From Paludibacteraceae bacterium (GTDB lineage: Bacteria; Bacteroidota; Bacteroidia; Bacteroidales; Paludibacteraceae): a stretch of 40,218 bases of DNA. Both the position numbers and the translations under genes were made by a program. Location: NCBI GenBank assembly GCA_017560605.1, contig JAFZEQ010000073.1, positions 1 through 40,218 on the forward strand, read 5' to 3'. Shown here piece by piece: positions 17,572-26,387 of the stretch (within the stretch, counting starts at the first letter, position 1; each line of letters begins with the position of its first letter). The notes under the pieces are model-generated. The model saw only the letters and a program-made list of their open reading frames with translations, searched no databases and was not told the DNA's origin.

Positions 17572-19131
17572 TTAAAATGGTGCTGGCTGATAATCTTCGT
17601 AGTTATCATTGTTTAATGTTGCACCATCTGCCTCTGCTGAAAAACTATTCATTTTACTTTGATGCGTGTTATAGCTTACATTTGCATACAACTCAGAACT
17701 TTCCTCAAAAGCGTCAGATTCATTTTGGAAGCGTGTATATTTTCCAATAAAGCGCAACCAAATTTCGTCCGTAGCACCATTACGGTGCTTTGCTACAATG
17801 ATTTGTCCTAGTCCACGCAAGTCTTTACCATTACCATCGTCATATAGTTTGTAGTATTCTGGACGGTGGATAAAACATACCATATCCGCATCTTGCTCAA
17901 TCGCACCTGATTCACGTAAGTCAGATAGCAATGGCTTTTTACCATCTACTGTGCTATTGCTCGAATCACGCTTTTCTACTGCACGACTCAACTGACTCAG
18001 TGCTATAATAGGTATATCTAGCTCCTTGGCTAGTCCCTTCAAGTTACGAGATATGATACTAACCTCCTGTTCGCGACTACCAAAGTTAAAACCATTTGCA
18101 TTCATCAACTGCAAGTAGTCTATGATGATCAATTCTATCTTCTTTTCTCTTACTAGTTTGCGTGCCTTACTTCTCAACTCTGTCACACTCAATCCTGGCG
18201 TATCATCAACATAGATTGGTGCATTGTGCAGTTGTTTGATGCGTTCGTCCAGTTGTCTCCACTCACTTGCACTTAATCTACCATTACGAATCTTGTTACC
18301 TTCGATCTCGCACACATTCATTATCAAACGGTTTACCAACTGTACATTCGACATCTCCAACGAGAAGATTGCGACTGGTCTCTTAAAATCTACAGCTATG
18401 TTCTTCGCCATCGATAACACGAACGCTGTTTTACCCATCGCAGGACGAGCGGCTATAATCACCAAGTCTGATCGCTGCCATCCTGATGTTATTTTGTCCA
18501 ATTCGGTAAAACCACTAGGTATACCTGATATGTTACCATCATTTTGGGATGCTGCATGCATACGCTCAAAAGCTTCGGCTATAACAGGATCAATACTAGT
18601 AACCTCGCGCTTTTGTGCACGTTGCGATATCTCAAATATTCTGCCTTCTGCCTCTTGTAGCAATTCGTCTACATCTTGGGTTTCGTCATAGCCCTTCTCT
18701 TCTATTTGGCAGGCTGCGGCTATCAAGTCGCGAGCTGTTGCTTTCTGAGCTACTATCTGCGCATGGTAACGCAAGTGCGCTGCAGATGCTACGCGACGAG
18801 TCAATTCGCTCAAGTATACTACGCCACCCACATCTTCTAGCATACCCATTGTCTTCAATTGTTGCGCCACAGATAACACATCAACAGGATTATCTTGATT
18901 GGATAACGAGCGAATAGCCTCAAATATATAGCGGTGCTTGTCTGCGTAAAATGACTCTGGACGAAGCAAGTCTGCCACCACACCAAAAGCTTCTTTCTCT
19001 ATCATCAATGCACCCAATACAGACTCTTCTAAATCCAGAGCCTGTGGTGGTAATTTACCTATATCATTTGCCCCTACTTTGACGATAGTAGGTGTACTTT
19101 TCTTTTTACTTGTTTTTGTTGTGTTCGCCAT
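17572..19131 (-). CDS. dnaB: replicative DNA helicase DnaB
   Basis: 519 residues. The N-terminal DnaB domain (about 30-135, ALDLEESVLGALMIEKEAF) is followed by the RecA-like motor with Walker A ARPAMGKTAF (about 220-230) and Walker B LIIIDYLQLM, then LSQLSRAVEKR and SDLRESGAIEQDAD, all typical. It unwinds DNA at the fork as a hexamer. There is a Lys/Thr-rich N-terminal extension and an acidic C-terminal tail (EDYQPAPF). Its start overlaps the meaB stop by 26 nt, indicating translational coupling. No intein is present. Confidence 0.97.
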   Translation of the reverse strand: MANTTKTSKKKSTPTIVKVGANDIGKLPPQALDLEESVLGALMIEKEAFGVVADLLRPESFYADKHRYIFEAIRSLSNQDNPVDVLSVAQQLKTMGMLEDVGGVVYLSELTRRVASAAHLRYHAQIVAQKATARDLIAAACQIEEKGYDETQDVDELLQEAEGRIFEISQRAQKREVTSIDPVIAEAFERMHAASQNDGNISGIPSGFTELDKITSGWQRSDLVIIAARPAMGKTAFVLSMAKNIAVDFKRPVAIFSLEMSNVQLVNRLIMNVCEIEGNKIRNGRLSASEWRQLDERIKQLHNAPIYVDDTPGLSVTELRSKARKLVREKKIELIIIDYLQLMNANGFNFGSREQEVSIISRNLKGLAKELDIPIIALSQLSRAVEKRDSSNSTVDGKKPLLSDLRESGAIEQDADMVCFIHRPEYYKLYDDGNGKDLRGLGQIIVAKHRNGATDEIWLRFIGKYTRFQNESDAFEESSELYANVSYNTHQSKMNSFSAEADGATLNNDNYEDYQPAPF

Positions 19132-20212
19132 ATTGTTTTAGTAAGTCGTATGCAGCCGTAAAGCTACTCAATTCATTATTTAACACGCGTGCTTCTGTCT
19201 CCTGTATCAGACTCTCCATCACTTCCGACTTATAGAAGCCATCCAACAGATTCTGGTTGATGGTTTCATACATCCAGTATTTAGCTTGTTGGGTGCGAAG
19301 GTGTTGTAGATAGCCGCTCTCGCGCGCGAACCCTATATATTGTTCTACCATATCCCACACATCCATTATTCCATTACCTTCTACGGCTGAACAGGTCACC
19401 GCATAAGGCTTCCAACCTGATTCTGTAGGTGGAAACAGAGATAAGGCGTTCTTAAAACTCACACGAGCAGCCTCCGCTTTTTGCACATTCGAGCCATCAC
19501 ATTTATTGATAGCTATACCATCTGCCATCTCCATAATACCGCGTTTGATACCTTGCAACTCGTCACCTGTACCCGTCACTTGTAATAGCAAGAAGAAATC
19601 CACCATAGAATGAGCTGCTGTTTCTGATTGACCTACACCCACTGTCTCTACAATAATAGTGTCAAAGCCTGCAGCTTCGCATAACACTATTGTTTCGCGT
19701 GTCTTACGTGCTACACCACCTAGACTACCTGCCGATGGGCTAGGACGGATAAAGGCATTACTCTCAACCGATAGTTGATTCATACGAGTCTTATCACCCA
19801 ATATACTACCTTTACTGCGCTCCGATGATGGGTCAATAGCTAGTACAGCCAGTTTCTTTCCCATCTGGCATAGACGTGTACCAATGGCCTCTATAAAAGT
19901 CGATTTACCAGCACCTGGCACACCCGTTATACCCAAACGAATAGAGTTACCCGCATAGGGTAGGCATTTCTCTATCACCTGCTGAGCTATAGCTTGATCG
20001 CTTTGCAGATTGCTCTCTATCAACGTCACCGCTTGACTCAACAAGCGCATATCGCCTCGCAAGATGCCCTCTACATACTCATCCGCACTCAACACCTGTT
20101 TGCGACGACGGAAGGTAGCATAAGGATTAACCGAAGGTAGATTTTCTACACCTGCATTAACGGTCAAACCTTTGTATTCTTTTTCATTTTCTGGATGTTT
20201 CATATTCTTCAC
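19106..20212 (-). CDS. meaB: methylmalonyl-CoA mutase-associated G3E GTPase MeaB/ArgK
   Basis: 368 residues. P-loop GVPGAGKST, switch region LAIDPSSERSKGSILGDKTRM, IVETVGVGQSE and the base-recognition NKCDGSN are all visible. Family knowledge: MeaB gates cobalamin delivery to, and protects, methylmalonyl-CoA mutase in the propionate/succinate pathway common in Bacteroidales. The mutase genes are not in this window. The gene overlaps dnaB by 26 nt and lies 15 nt after the DUF1573 gene. The start used gives an N-terminal extension of about 30 residues; Met4 is an alternative. Confidence 0.95.
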   Translation of the reverse strand: MKNMKHPENEKEYKGLTVNAGVENLPSVNPYATFRRRKQVLSADEYVEGILRGDMRLLSQAVTLIESNLQSDQAIAQQVIEKCLPYAGNSIRLGITGVPGAGKSTFIEAIGTRLCQMGKKLAVLAIDPSSERSKGSILGDKTRMNQLSVESNAFIRPSPSAGSLGGVARKTRETIVLCEAAGFDTIIVETVGVGQSETAAHSMVDFFLLLQVTGTGDELQGIKRGIMEMADGIAINKCDGSNVQKAEAARVSFKNALSLFPPTESGWKPYAVTCSAVEGNGIMDVWDMVEQYIGFARESGYLQHLRTQQAKYWMYETINQNLLDGFYKSEVMESLIQETEARVLNNELSSFTAAYDLLKQYGEHNKNK

Positions 20213-20227
20213 CTCTAACCTCTCAAC

Positions 20228-21298
20228 TTACTTCACAACCCAATTTACTTTCACTTTGTGAATGGGTTTCTTCGGATCGTTAGTGATGATAGTTACCTCT
20301 CTTGAGTATTGAGCTGGTTTTAAGCCTGCTGTATTGATGTCAATTCGTACTTCACCTGTTTTGCCACCCTTGATGCTTTTAGGTGGTACTACTACTACTC
20401 GGCTGTCATTGCTGTAGGCACGACGAATCAGCATAGTGTTGATACCTACATTCTTCATAATGGTTTTGTGGCTTACTTTTTTACCTGCAGCTATTGTTCC
20501 TGCATTCACACTAGATGTCATCTCTATGATAGGAGCTTGTTGTTTTTGTGCAGTAGTCAACTTTGAAAAGTCCTCCTTCACATCAGCCTTAAAGGTAATA
20601 GCTTCGCTTGCGTTTTTATAAGCTACGCCGTTTACTACAAAATAGATTTTTGTATCTATTGGACCATATAGTGGACATTCTTTACTTACCAATGTTACTT
20701 GCAATTTACCTGTACTCTTAGGTTGAACGGTAGTTGCACTGATAAAAGGTTTCCAATATACCTTACTGGTCTCAAAGAGAATATCTACTTTGATAGGTTT
20801 ATCTGTATTGTTAGCATATTCTATTTCGGCTGTTTTAGTTAAACCTTTGGTCAGCGAACCCAAGTTTTCCATATTCTTTTGCAAACTTAACGAGCCTACC
20901 TTATGAGCATAAGTTGGTTGAGCTGGCTTAGGTATTACCTCGCCTTTTATATACAAGCGTATTGGCTCTTCAGATGCATTACTTGTGACAGTAATCGATT
21001 TTTGAAAACGACCAGGACGACCACTTGGGTTATAGGTCACAGTTATCTCGCCTTTCATACCTGGGCCAATAGGCTCTTTAGTCCATTTAGGAGTTGTACA
21101 TCCGCAACTAGCTTTCACATTGGTCAATACCAATGGTTTCATACCTTTGTTTTCGCAGACAAACACGGTAGTTACTCTACCATCTGCTTCGTTGATTTTG
21201 CCAAAGTCATGGGTTGTTTTGTTAAACTCCAATACTGCATCTTGTGCCATTGCTGCCATACTCAACAACATAGCAGCCATCAAAAACATCTTTTTCAT
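20228..21298 (-). CDS. DUF1573 domain secreted protein
   Basis: 356 residues with a signal peptide ending at AMAQ. The N-terminal DUF1573 domain (about 22-120) shows FNKTTHDFGKI, NKGMKPLVLTNVKASCGCT and YNPSGRPGRFQKSI; two more immunoglobulin-like beta domains follow, the last ending in YSREVTIITNDPKKPIHKVK, a second copy of the same fold. It is presumably periplasmic or surface-exposed; the function of the family is unknown. The CGC motif is conserved in the family. The 58-nt spacer upstream, between it and rel, holds a copy of the ACTAAACAGTAG repeat in the opposite orientation to the genes. Confidence 0.88.
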   Translation of the reverse strand: MKKMFLMAAMLLSMAAMAQDAVLEFNKTTHDFGKINEADGRVTTVFVCENKGMKPLVLTNVKASCGCTTPKWTKEPIGPGMKGEITVTYNPSGRPGRFQKSITVTSNASEEPIRLYIKGEVIPKPAQPTYAHKVGSLSLQKNMENLGSLTKGLTKTAEIEYANNTDKPIKVDILFETSKVYWKPFISATTVQPKSTGKLQVTLVSKECPLYGPIDTKIYFVVNGVAYKNASEAITFKADVKEDFSKLTTAQKQQAPIIEMTSSVNAGTIAAGKKVSHKTIMKNVGINTMLIRRAYSNDSRVVVVPPKSIKGGKTGEVRIDINTAGLKPAQYSREVTIITNDPKKPIHKVKVNWVVK

Positions 21299-21329
21299 AT
21301 ATTCTTTTATAGTTTTAAAATTTCATTCT

Positions 21330-21354
21330 CTAAACAGTAGCGTACACTAAACAC
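21330..21354 (+). repeat. isolated copy of the ACTAAACAGTAG repeat in the rel-DUF1573 spacer
   Basis: CTAAACAGTAG, then CGTA, then a second CACTAAACAC frame, starting 3 nt beyond the rel stop. The core is degenerate compared with copies at 28-36 kb. It points against the direction of the flanking genes and shows that the family is not confined to the plus-strand cluster. Confidence 0.75.
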
Positions 21355-21356
21355 AA

Positions 21357-23123
21357 TCACTCCATCTCCATTATATTTACCGCCGTTACGCTTTCTATAT
21401 TGCGCAGTTTCATACACATCTGGCTAACCACTTTTTGCTTGAACACCACTAGTTCTACTTCGCAGTGGAACATCTTACCACTAGAGGTTACATGCAAATC
21501 ACGCATATTTGCCTTGTGGTCGCAGATGATATTCATTATTCGCATCAGTACACCAAACGAGTCTTCGCCGCTAATGCGTATTTTAGCTATCTTAGCTTTG
21601 GCTTCTTTATCTTTTTGTAGTAATCCAAATACCCCTCTCGCTTTACGGAAATACTTCTTTATACTGTCTTTTGCTTTTGCCGTTACAGCTATCTCTAGCC
21701 ACTCTGGCTCAGGTTGCTGTTTTTTAGAGGTCAATACCTCCACCTGATCGCCACTTTGCAGTATATAGCTTATTGGGCGTGCCATACGATTCACATTAGC
21801 ACCTATACAATGCTCACCCAGCTCGGAGTGCAATTGATACGCCAGGTCTAATACGGTGGCACCCTGTGCCAATGTGCGAATGTCACCCTTAGGAGTAAAC
21901 ACAAATACTTCGTGCGAAAATAGGTTCAGTGTAAAGGTATCCAAAAAGGCTATTGCATCAGGATCTGGATTAGCTAACACATCTTTGATCTCCTTTAACC
22001 ACTTATCTAGTCCGCCTCCGCTGCCTTCACCTGTTTTGTAGCGCCAGTGTGCTGCTAAACCGTGTTCAGCTAACTCGTGCATACGCTTGGTACGAATCTG
22101 TACCTCTATCCATTGACCGTGCTGACTCATTACAGTCACATGCAATGCCTCATAGCCGTTTGCTTTAGGCATCGAGATCCAGTCACGGATACGCTCTGGG
22201 TGAGGACGATAGATCTCTGTCAATGCAGAGTAGATCATCCAACATTGATCCTTCTCAGAGAACGAACTCTGGGGCTCAAATACGATGCGAGCTGCCAATA
22301 GATCGTATATCTGCTCAAAAGGTACACCCTTCTTGGTCATCTTCTTGTAAATCGAATACACCGATTTTGTTCTTGAGAACATCTGGTATTCATATCCCAT
22401 CATTGTCAGCTTTTTATGAATAGGTGCCGCAAACTCCTCAAAATATCCCTTTTGCACCTCTTTCACCTGTGCCAACTTCTGCTCAATCTCAGCATACAAC
22501 TCAGGATGCTCGTATTTAAAACTCAAATCCTCCAATTCGGTTTTTATCGGAAACAGTCCCAGTCGATGCGCCATCGGAGCATAAATATACTGTGTCTCAG
22601 CAGCTATCTTGCGTTGCTTTTCCGGACGCTGAGCGGCCAAAGTACGCATGTTGTGCAGGCGGTCGGCTAACTTCACCAACATTACTCGTATATCATCCGA
22701 CATGGTCAACATCAGCTTGCGCACATTCTCAGCTTGTTTCATTGCCTTGTCGGCAAATACACCGCCAGACAACTTAGTTAAGCCCTCTACTATCGTCGCA
22801 ATCTTCTTGTCAAACATTCGCTCGATGTCTTCCACCGTGTAATCCGTATCTTCCACTACATCGTGGAGTAGGGCAGCGCATATGCTAGTACTACCCAAGC
22901 CAATTTCGCTTACCACAATACGCGCTACCGACAGTGGGTGCATCATATATGGCTCACCAGATAACCTTCGTACACCATGGTGAGCAGATTTAGCTAGTTT
23001 GTATGCGCGAGTAATCAGTTCTACGCGATTGCCATGCGGAGAACGTGTATACTCACCTAATAGCGCTTGAAACTCTTGTTCCAGCATCGCCTCTTCTGCA
23101 GGTGTAAAATCCTTGGTTGTCAT
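21357..23123 (-). CDS. rel: RelA/SpoT-family (p)ppGpp synthetase/hydrolase, short form
   Basis: 588 residues, about 140 fewer than the usual 730. Present: HD hydrolase domain (about 45-195; AHHGVRRLSG, LLHDVVEDTD), synthetase domain (about 245-355; RTKSVYSIYKKM, YDLLAARIVF, PKANGYEALHVTV, EVQIRT), TGS (about 408-468; VFVFTPKGDIRTL) and a C-terminal ACT domain (about 512-588). Only about 45 residues separate TGS and ACT, so most of the helical domain and the conserved-Cys/zinc-finger domain are missing. Both catalytic signatures look intact, so it is probably bifunctional with altered ribosome-dependent control. It heads the minus-strand run, under a good promoter. Confidence 0.93.
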   Translation of the reverse strand: MTTKDFTPAEEAMLEQEFQALLGEYTRSPHGNRVELITRAYKLAKSAHHGVRRLSGEPYMMHPLSVARIVVSEIGLGSTSICAALLHDVVEDTDYTVEDIERMFDKKIATIVEGLTKLSGGVFADKAMKQAENVRKLMLTMSDDIRVMLVKLADRLHNMRTLAAQRPEKQRKIAAETQYIYAPMAHRLGLFPIKTELEDLSFKYEHPELYAEIEQKLAQVKEVQKGYFEEFAAPIHKKLTMMGYEYQMFSRTKSVYSIYKKMTKKGVPFEQIYDLLAARIVFEPQSSFSEKDQCWMIYSALTEIYRPHPERIRDWISMPKANGYEALHVTVMSQHGQWIEVQIRTKRMHELAEHGLAAHWRYKTGEGSGGGLDKWLKEIKDVLANPDPDAIAFLDTFTLNLFSHEVFVFTPKGDIRTLAQGATVLDLAYQLHSELGEHCIGANVNRMARPISYILQSGDQVEVLTSKKQQPEPEWLEIAVTAKAKDSIKKYFRKARGVFGLLQKDKEAKAKIAKIRISGEDSFGVLMRIMNIICDHKANMRDLHVTSSGKMFHCEVELVVFKQKVVSQMCMKLRNIESVTAVNIMEME

Positions 23124-23201
23124 ATGATTAGCCCTTATATTAAAACTTTTGTTTTAAATACTCTGTTGTTAACTCTAATGTATAATACACGAATTAGCCG
23201 G

Positions 23202-23233
23202 CAAAGTTAGTAAAAAAAAAGCATATATGCAAA
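23202..23233 (-). promoter_or_regulatory. Bacteroidota-type promoter for rel
   Basis: On the minus strand, TTTG (revcomp of 23230-23233) and TAACTTTG (revcomp of 23202-23209) are separated by exactly 20 nt. Transcription would start near 23195, giving a leader of about 70 nt before the rel start at 23123. It may drive much of the packed minus-strand run. Confidence 0.8.
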
Positions 23234-23582
23234 CAAAATTCCGCTTATTTTCAAATTCGATAGATTTTATCTATCTCTGCTCCTATTGTAGTGGTCATCG
23301 GCGTGGGAGTTGTTGAATGTATGTTGTTGAATTTTGAGACTATGTGATTTGTTGCGTGTTTTATCTTGAATGTAGAGACTCATGGGGTATAGCTTAGTTA
23401 GTTTTATTTACTTTTGATTTTTAACTTTTAACTTTCAATTCATTGCCTCTTCGCGCACGCGCGCGGTTGTGTAAAAGGTATGCGCACGTCGCCGTATAGG
23501 CCATTTATTTGCGTTTTAAGGCACTTTAGGGTGTGTCGCGGGGGTAAGCCGAAAATAAAAATGCAAAAAAAATACGCAAAAA

Positions 23583-23614
23583 TTTGTGTATATCAAAAAA
23601 AAGGTGTAATTTTG
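23583..23614 (+). promoter_or_regulatory. Bacteroidota-type promoter for gyrA
   Basis: TTTG (23583-23586), a 20-nt spacer, then TAATTTTG (23607-23614), an exact fit to the consensus spacing. Predicted start near 23621, giving a long leader of about 154 nt before the gyrA ATG. Confidence 0.8.
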
Positions 23615-23627
23615 CACCGTGGTTTCG

Positions 23628-23663
23628 TGCGCGCATTAGGTGCGTATGCTCAAAATGCGCGTA
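23628..23663 (+). promoter_or_regulatory. hairpin at the 5' end of the gyrA leader
   Basis: TGCGCGCATT (23628-23637) pairs with AATGCGCGTA (23654-23663): 10 bp with one wobble, GC-rich, only a few nt downstream of the predicted transcription start. It lacks a T-run, so it is not a terminator; a role in mRNA stability or translation control is possible. Confidence 0.55.
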
Positions 23664-23774
23664 TTTGCTTAGGTTTAGAGCTTTTAAATACCTAGACTTT
23701 TAAAATTTTAAAGCGCCCAAACGGCGGCTTGAACCGCGATTAAACTATTGAAACTTTTTTAAACTTTAAAATAA

Positions 23775-26330
23775 ATGATTGACAACGACAGAATTATTCC
23801 TGTGAAGATTGACGAGGAAATGCGAACCTCGTACATCGATTATTCGATGAGCGTAATTGTGGCGCGTGCGTTGCCTGATGTGCGCGATGGCTTCAAGCCT
23901 GTGCACCGCCGTGTGCTCTTCGGAATGAATGAGCTGGGAAACACCAGCGATAAACCTACTAAGAAATCTGCTCGTATCGTCGGTGAGGTAATGGGTAAGT
24001 ACCACCCACATGGCGATAGCAGTATCTATGGAACACTTGTGCGCATGGCTCAGCCATGGAATATGCGTAGCGTACTCGTAGATGGTCAAGGTAACTTCGG
24101 TTCAATCGACGGAGATGGTGCTGCGGCTATGCGTTATACCGAAGCTCGTCTCTCTAAGTTGGCGGAGGAGATGCTTCGTGATATCGAGAAAGACACAGTT
24201 GATATGCAGCTCAACTTTGACGACTCGCTCCGTGAGCCTGTTGTTTTGCCATGTCGCTTCCCTAACTTGCTTGTTAACGGTGCTAGCGGTATTGCCGTGG
24301 GTATGGCAACCAATATGCCTACACATAACCTAGGCGAGGTTATCGATGGTTGTGTAGCGTATGTTAAGAACGCAGTTGAGCGTATCCAAAATCCTGAGAC
24401 CGAGCATATCACCGTAGCTGAACTCATGGAGTATATCAAGGCTCCTGACTTCCCAACTGGTGGTACCATCTATGGTTACCAAGGTGTACGCGACGCATAC
24501 GAAACTGGTCGTGGTCGTATCATCATCCGCTCTAAAGCAGAGATTGAGACAGAAGATAATGGTCGTGAGCGTATCGTTATAGGCGAACTTCCATATGGTG
24601 TTGTTAAGTCTGATCTTGTTAAGAATATTGCTGACCTTGTAAACGATAAGAAGATCGAGGGTATCTCTGGTATTAGCGATCAGTCTAAACGCGATGTGCG
24701 CGTTATTATTGAGATTAAACGCGATGCAAATGCCCAAGTGGTACTCAATAAACTTTACAAGTATACTGCACTTCAATCTAGTTTCTCTGTTAACAGCATT
24801 GCCCTCGTTAAGGGGCGTCCACAGCTACTTAACCTACGCGATATGGTGGCTAACTTTATTGAGCACCGTATGGAGGTGGTTATTCGCCGTACCAAGTTCG
24901 ACTTGCGCAAGGCTGAAGAGCGTGCACATATCCTCGAGGGCTTGATCATTGCCGTTGATAATATCGACGAGGTTGTTCGCATCATCCGTGCAAGCCGCAC
25001 ACCTGCTGAGGCACAAGCTAACCTCGAGGCACGATTCGATCTTGATAACCTACAATCTAAGGCTATCGTTGATATGCGCCTCTCACAACTCACAGGCTTG
25101 CGTATCGAGGAACTCAAAGAGGAGTACAATAAACTCCAACAACTCATTCAACACCTCAACGAGCTTCTCAACAACGAGACTATGCGTTATGAAGTTATCG
25201 AAAATGAACTTAACGAAATTAAAGATAAATATGCTGACGAGCGTCGTACACGCATCATCAAGATGGCTACTGAGTTCAATCCTGAGGATATGTATGCTGA
25301 CGACGATATGGTTATCACTATCTCTCACCTCGGCTACATCAAACGTACACCTCTTACCGAGTTCCGTCAACAAGGTCGTGGTGGCGTAGGTGCTAAGGCT
25401 AGCTCTGCACGAGATGAGGACTTCATCGAGTATGTACACCAAGCTAACATGCACTCTACTATGATGTTCTTCACCGAGCAAGGTCGCCTCTACTGGATCA
25501 AGGTTTACGATATACCAGAGGGCAATCGCCAGTCTAAGGGTCGTGCGCTCCAAAATATGATCAACATCCAAAAGGGTGACAAGGTTTGCGCATTCATCCA
25601 TGTTAAGAACCTCAATGATCAAGAGTATGTGGACAACCACTACCTTATCTTCGCTACAAAGAACGGTCTTATGAAGAAGACCACCCTCGAGTCATACAGC
25701 CGTCCTCGTGCTAATGGTATCATCGCCCTTGGCTTGCGCGACGACGATCGCCTCATCCGCGTTACACTTACCGATGGCAAGAGCCAGATGCTTGTGGCTT
25801 CATACAACGGTAAAGTGGTGCGTTTCCCAGAAGATACTATCCGTCCTATGGGTCGTACAGCTTCTGGTGTTCGTGCTATTAAACTCGACGAAGATGGCAA
25901 AGATTGCGTAGTTGGCATGATTTGTGTAGAGGAGGGTAGTAAGGATACTGTACTCGTTATCTCTAACAAGGGTTATGGCAAGCGCACATTGCTAGACGAT
26001 GAGAATGGCGAACCTATCTATCGTATCACTAACCGTGGCGGTAAAGGTGTTAAGACCATGAATCTCACCGATAAGACAGGTAACCTCATCGGTATGGAGG
26101 CTGTTAACGACGAGCAAGACCTTATGCTCATCACCAAGTCTGGTACTGCAATTCGCATGCCTATGACTTCTATCAGCGTGCTAGGTCGTGCTACACAAGG
26201 TGTTAAACTCATCGAACTCCAAAAACGTAATGATACACTTATGTTTGGCTGTACCGTACCTAAGGAGGAAACCGAAGAGGTAAACATCGAGGAAACTACT
26301 TCCGAGGAAACTACCACCGCTGAAGAATAA
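23775..26330 (+). CDS. gyrA: DNA gyrase subunit A
   Basis: 851 residues. The winged-helix/tower domain has the QRDR HPHGDSSIYG and the catalytic Tyr121 in AAMRYTEARL. A C-terminal beta-pinwheel begins near residue 510 with a GyrA-box variant QQGRGGVGAKA (about 532-542), which marks GyrA rather than ParC. The tail is acidic (EETTSEETTTAEE). It introduces negative supercoils with GyrB, which is not in the window. Position 86, equivalent to E. coli D87, is Gly. The start is set by MIDNDRIIPVKIDEEMRTSY. Its 3' half has strikingly uniform codon choice (CTC, ATC, CGT), as expected for a highly expressed gene. Confidence 0.97.
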   Translation: MIDNDRIIPVKIDEEMRTSYIDYSMSVIVARALPDVRDGFKPVHRRVLFGMNELGNTSDKPTKKSARIVGEVMGKYHPHGDSSIYGTLVRMAQPWNMRSVLVDGQGNFGSIDGDGAAAMRYTEARLSKLAEEMLRDIEKDTVDMQLNFDDSLREPVVLPCRFPNLLVNGASGIAVGMATNMPTHNLGEVIDGCVAYVKNAVERIQNPETEHITVAELMEYIKAPDFPTGGTIYGYQGVRDAYETGRGRIIIRSKAEIETEDNGRERIVIGELPYGVVKSDLVKNIADLVNDKKIEGISGISDQSKRDVRVIIEIKRDANAQVVLNKLYKYTALQSSFSVNSIALVKGRPQLLNLRDMVANFIEHRMEVVIRRTKFDLRKAEERAHILEGLIIAVDNIDEVVRIIRASRTPAEAQANLEARFDLDNLQSKAIVDMRLSQLTGLRIEELKEEYNKLQQLIQHLNELLNNETMRYEVIENELNEIKDKYADERRTRIIKMATEFNPEDMYADDDMVITISHLGYIKRTPLTEFRQQGRGGVGAKASSARDEDFIEYVHQANMHSTMMFFTEQGRLYWIKVYDIPEGNRQSKGRALQNMINIQKGDKVCAFIHVKNLNDQEYVDNHYLIFATKNGLMKKTTLESYSRPRANGIIALGLRDDDRLIRVTLTDGKSQMLVASYNGKVVRFPEDTIRPMGRTASGVRAIKLDEDGKDCVVGMICVEEGSKDTVLVISNKGYGKRTLLDDENGEPIYRITNRGGKGVKTMNLTDKTGNLIGMEAVNDEQDLMLITKSGTAIRMPMTSISVLGRATQGVKLIELQKRNDTLMFGCTVPKEETEEVNIEETTSEETTTAEE

Positions 26331-26340
26331 TATGAAACAA

Positions 26341-26353
26341 GCGACTTTGTCGC
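26341..26353 (+). repeat. isolated triloop mini-hairpin in the gyrA-TPR spacer
   Basis: GCGAC-TTT-GTCGC is a perfect 5-bp hairpin with a 3-nt loop, 10 nt after the gyrA stop. No T-run follows, so it is not an obvious terminator. It has the same size and loop class as the cores of the ACTAAACAGTAG family but lacks that frame. Confidence 0.5.
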
Positions 26354-26387
26354 CTTAAACTTTGAAACTTTTTAAAACTTTATCCAT

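Larger units (their letters stand above)
23124..23774. other. divergent control region between rel and gyrA
   Basis: 651 nt without a convincing gene. It holds the rel promoter (minus), the gyrA promoter and leader (plus), a 14-nt alternating purine-pyrimidine run, CGCGCACGCGCGCG (23452-23465), and an AT-rich tandem near 23417-23440 (TTTTAAC repeated, then TTTCAAT). An open frame at 23480-23695 overlaps the gyrA promoter and has no recognisable content, so I do not call it. Confidence 0.7.

Noticed and set aside
23385..23416. Second promoter for gyrA with TACTTTTG at 23409-23416
   Set aside because: No TTTG-like element lies about 20 nt upstream; the box alone is expected by chance in AT-rich DNA.
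23480..23695. 71-codon open frame upstream of gyrA
   Set aside because: It spans the gyrA promoter and leader hairpin, has no recognisable domain, and its composition looks non-coding.
24330..24776. Long open frames antisense to gyrA (24330-24776, 25083-25640, 25640-25969)
   Set aside because: They are shadows of the strongly biased gyrA codon pattern and show no independent features.
26341..26353. Terminator after gyrA
   Set aside because: The hairpin is perfect but short, and no T-run follows; the next gene starts 35 nt later and is probably cotranscribed.
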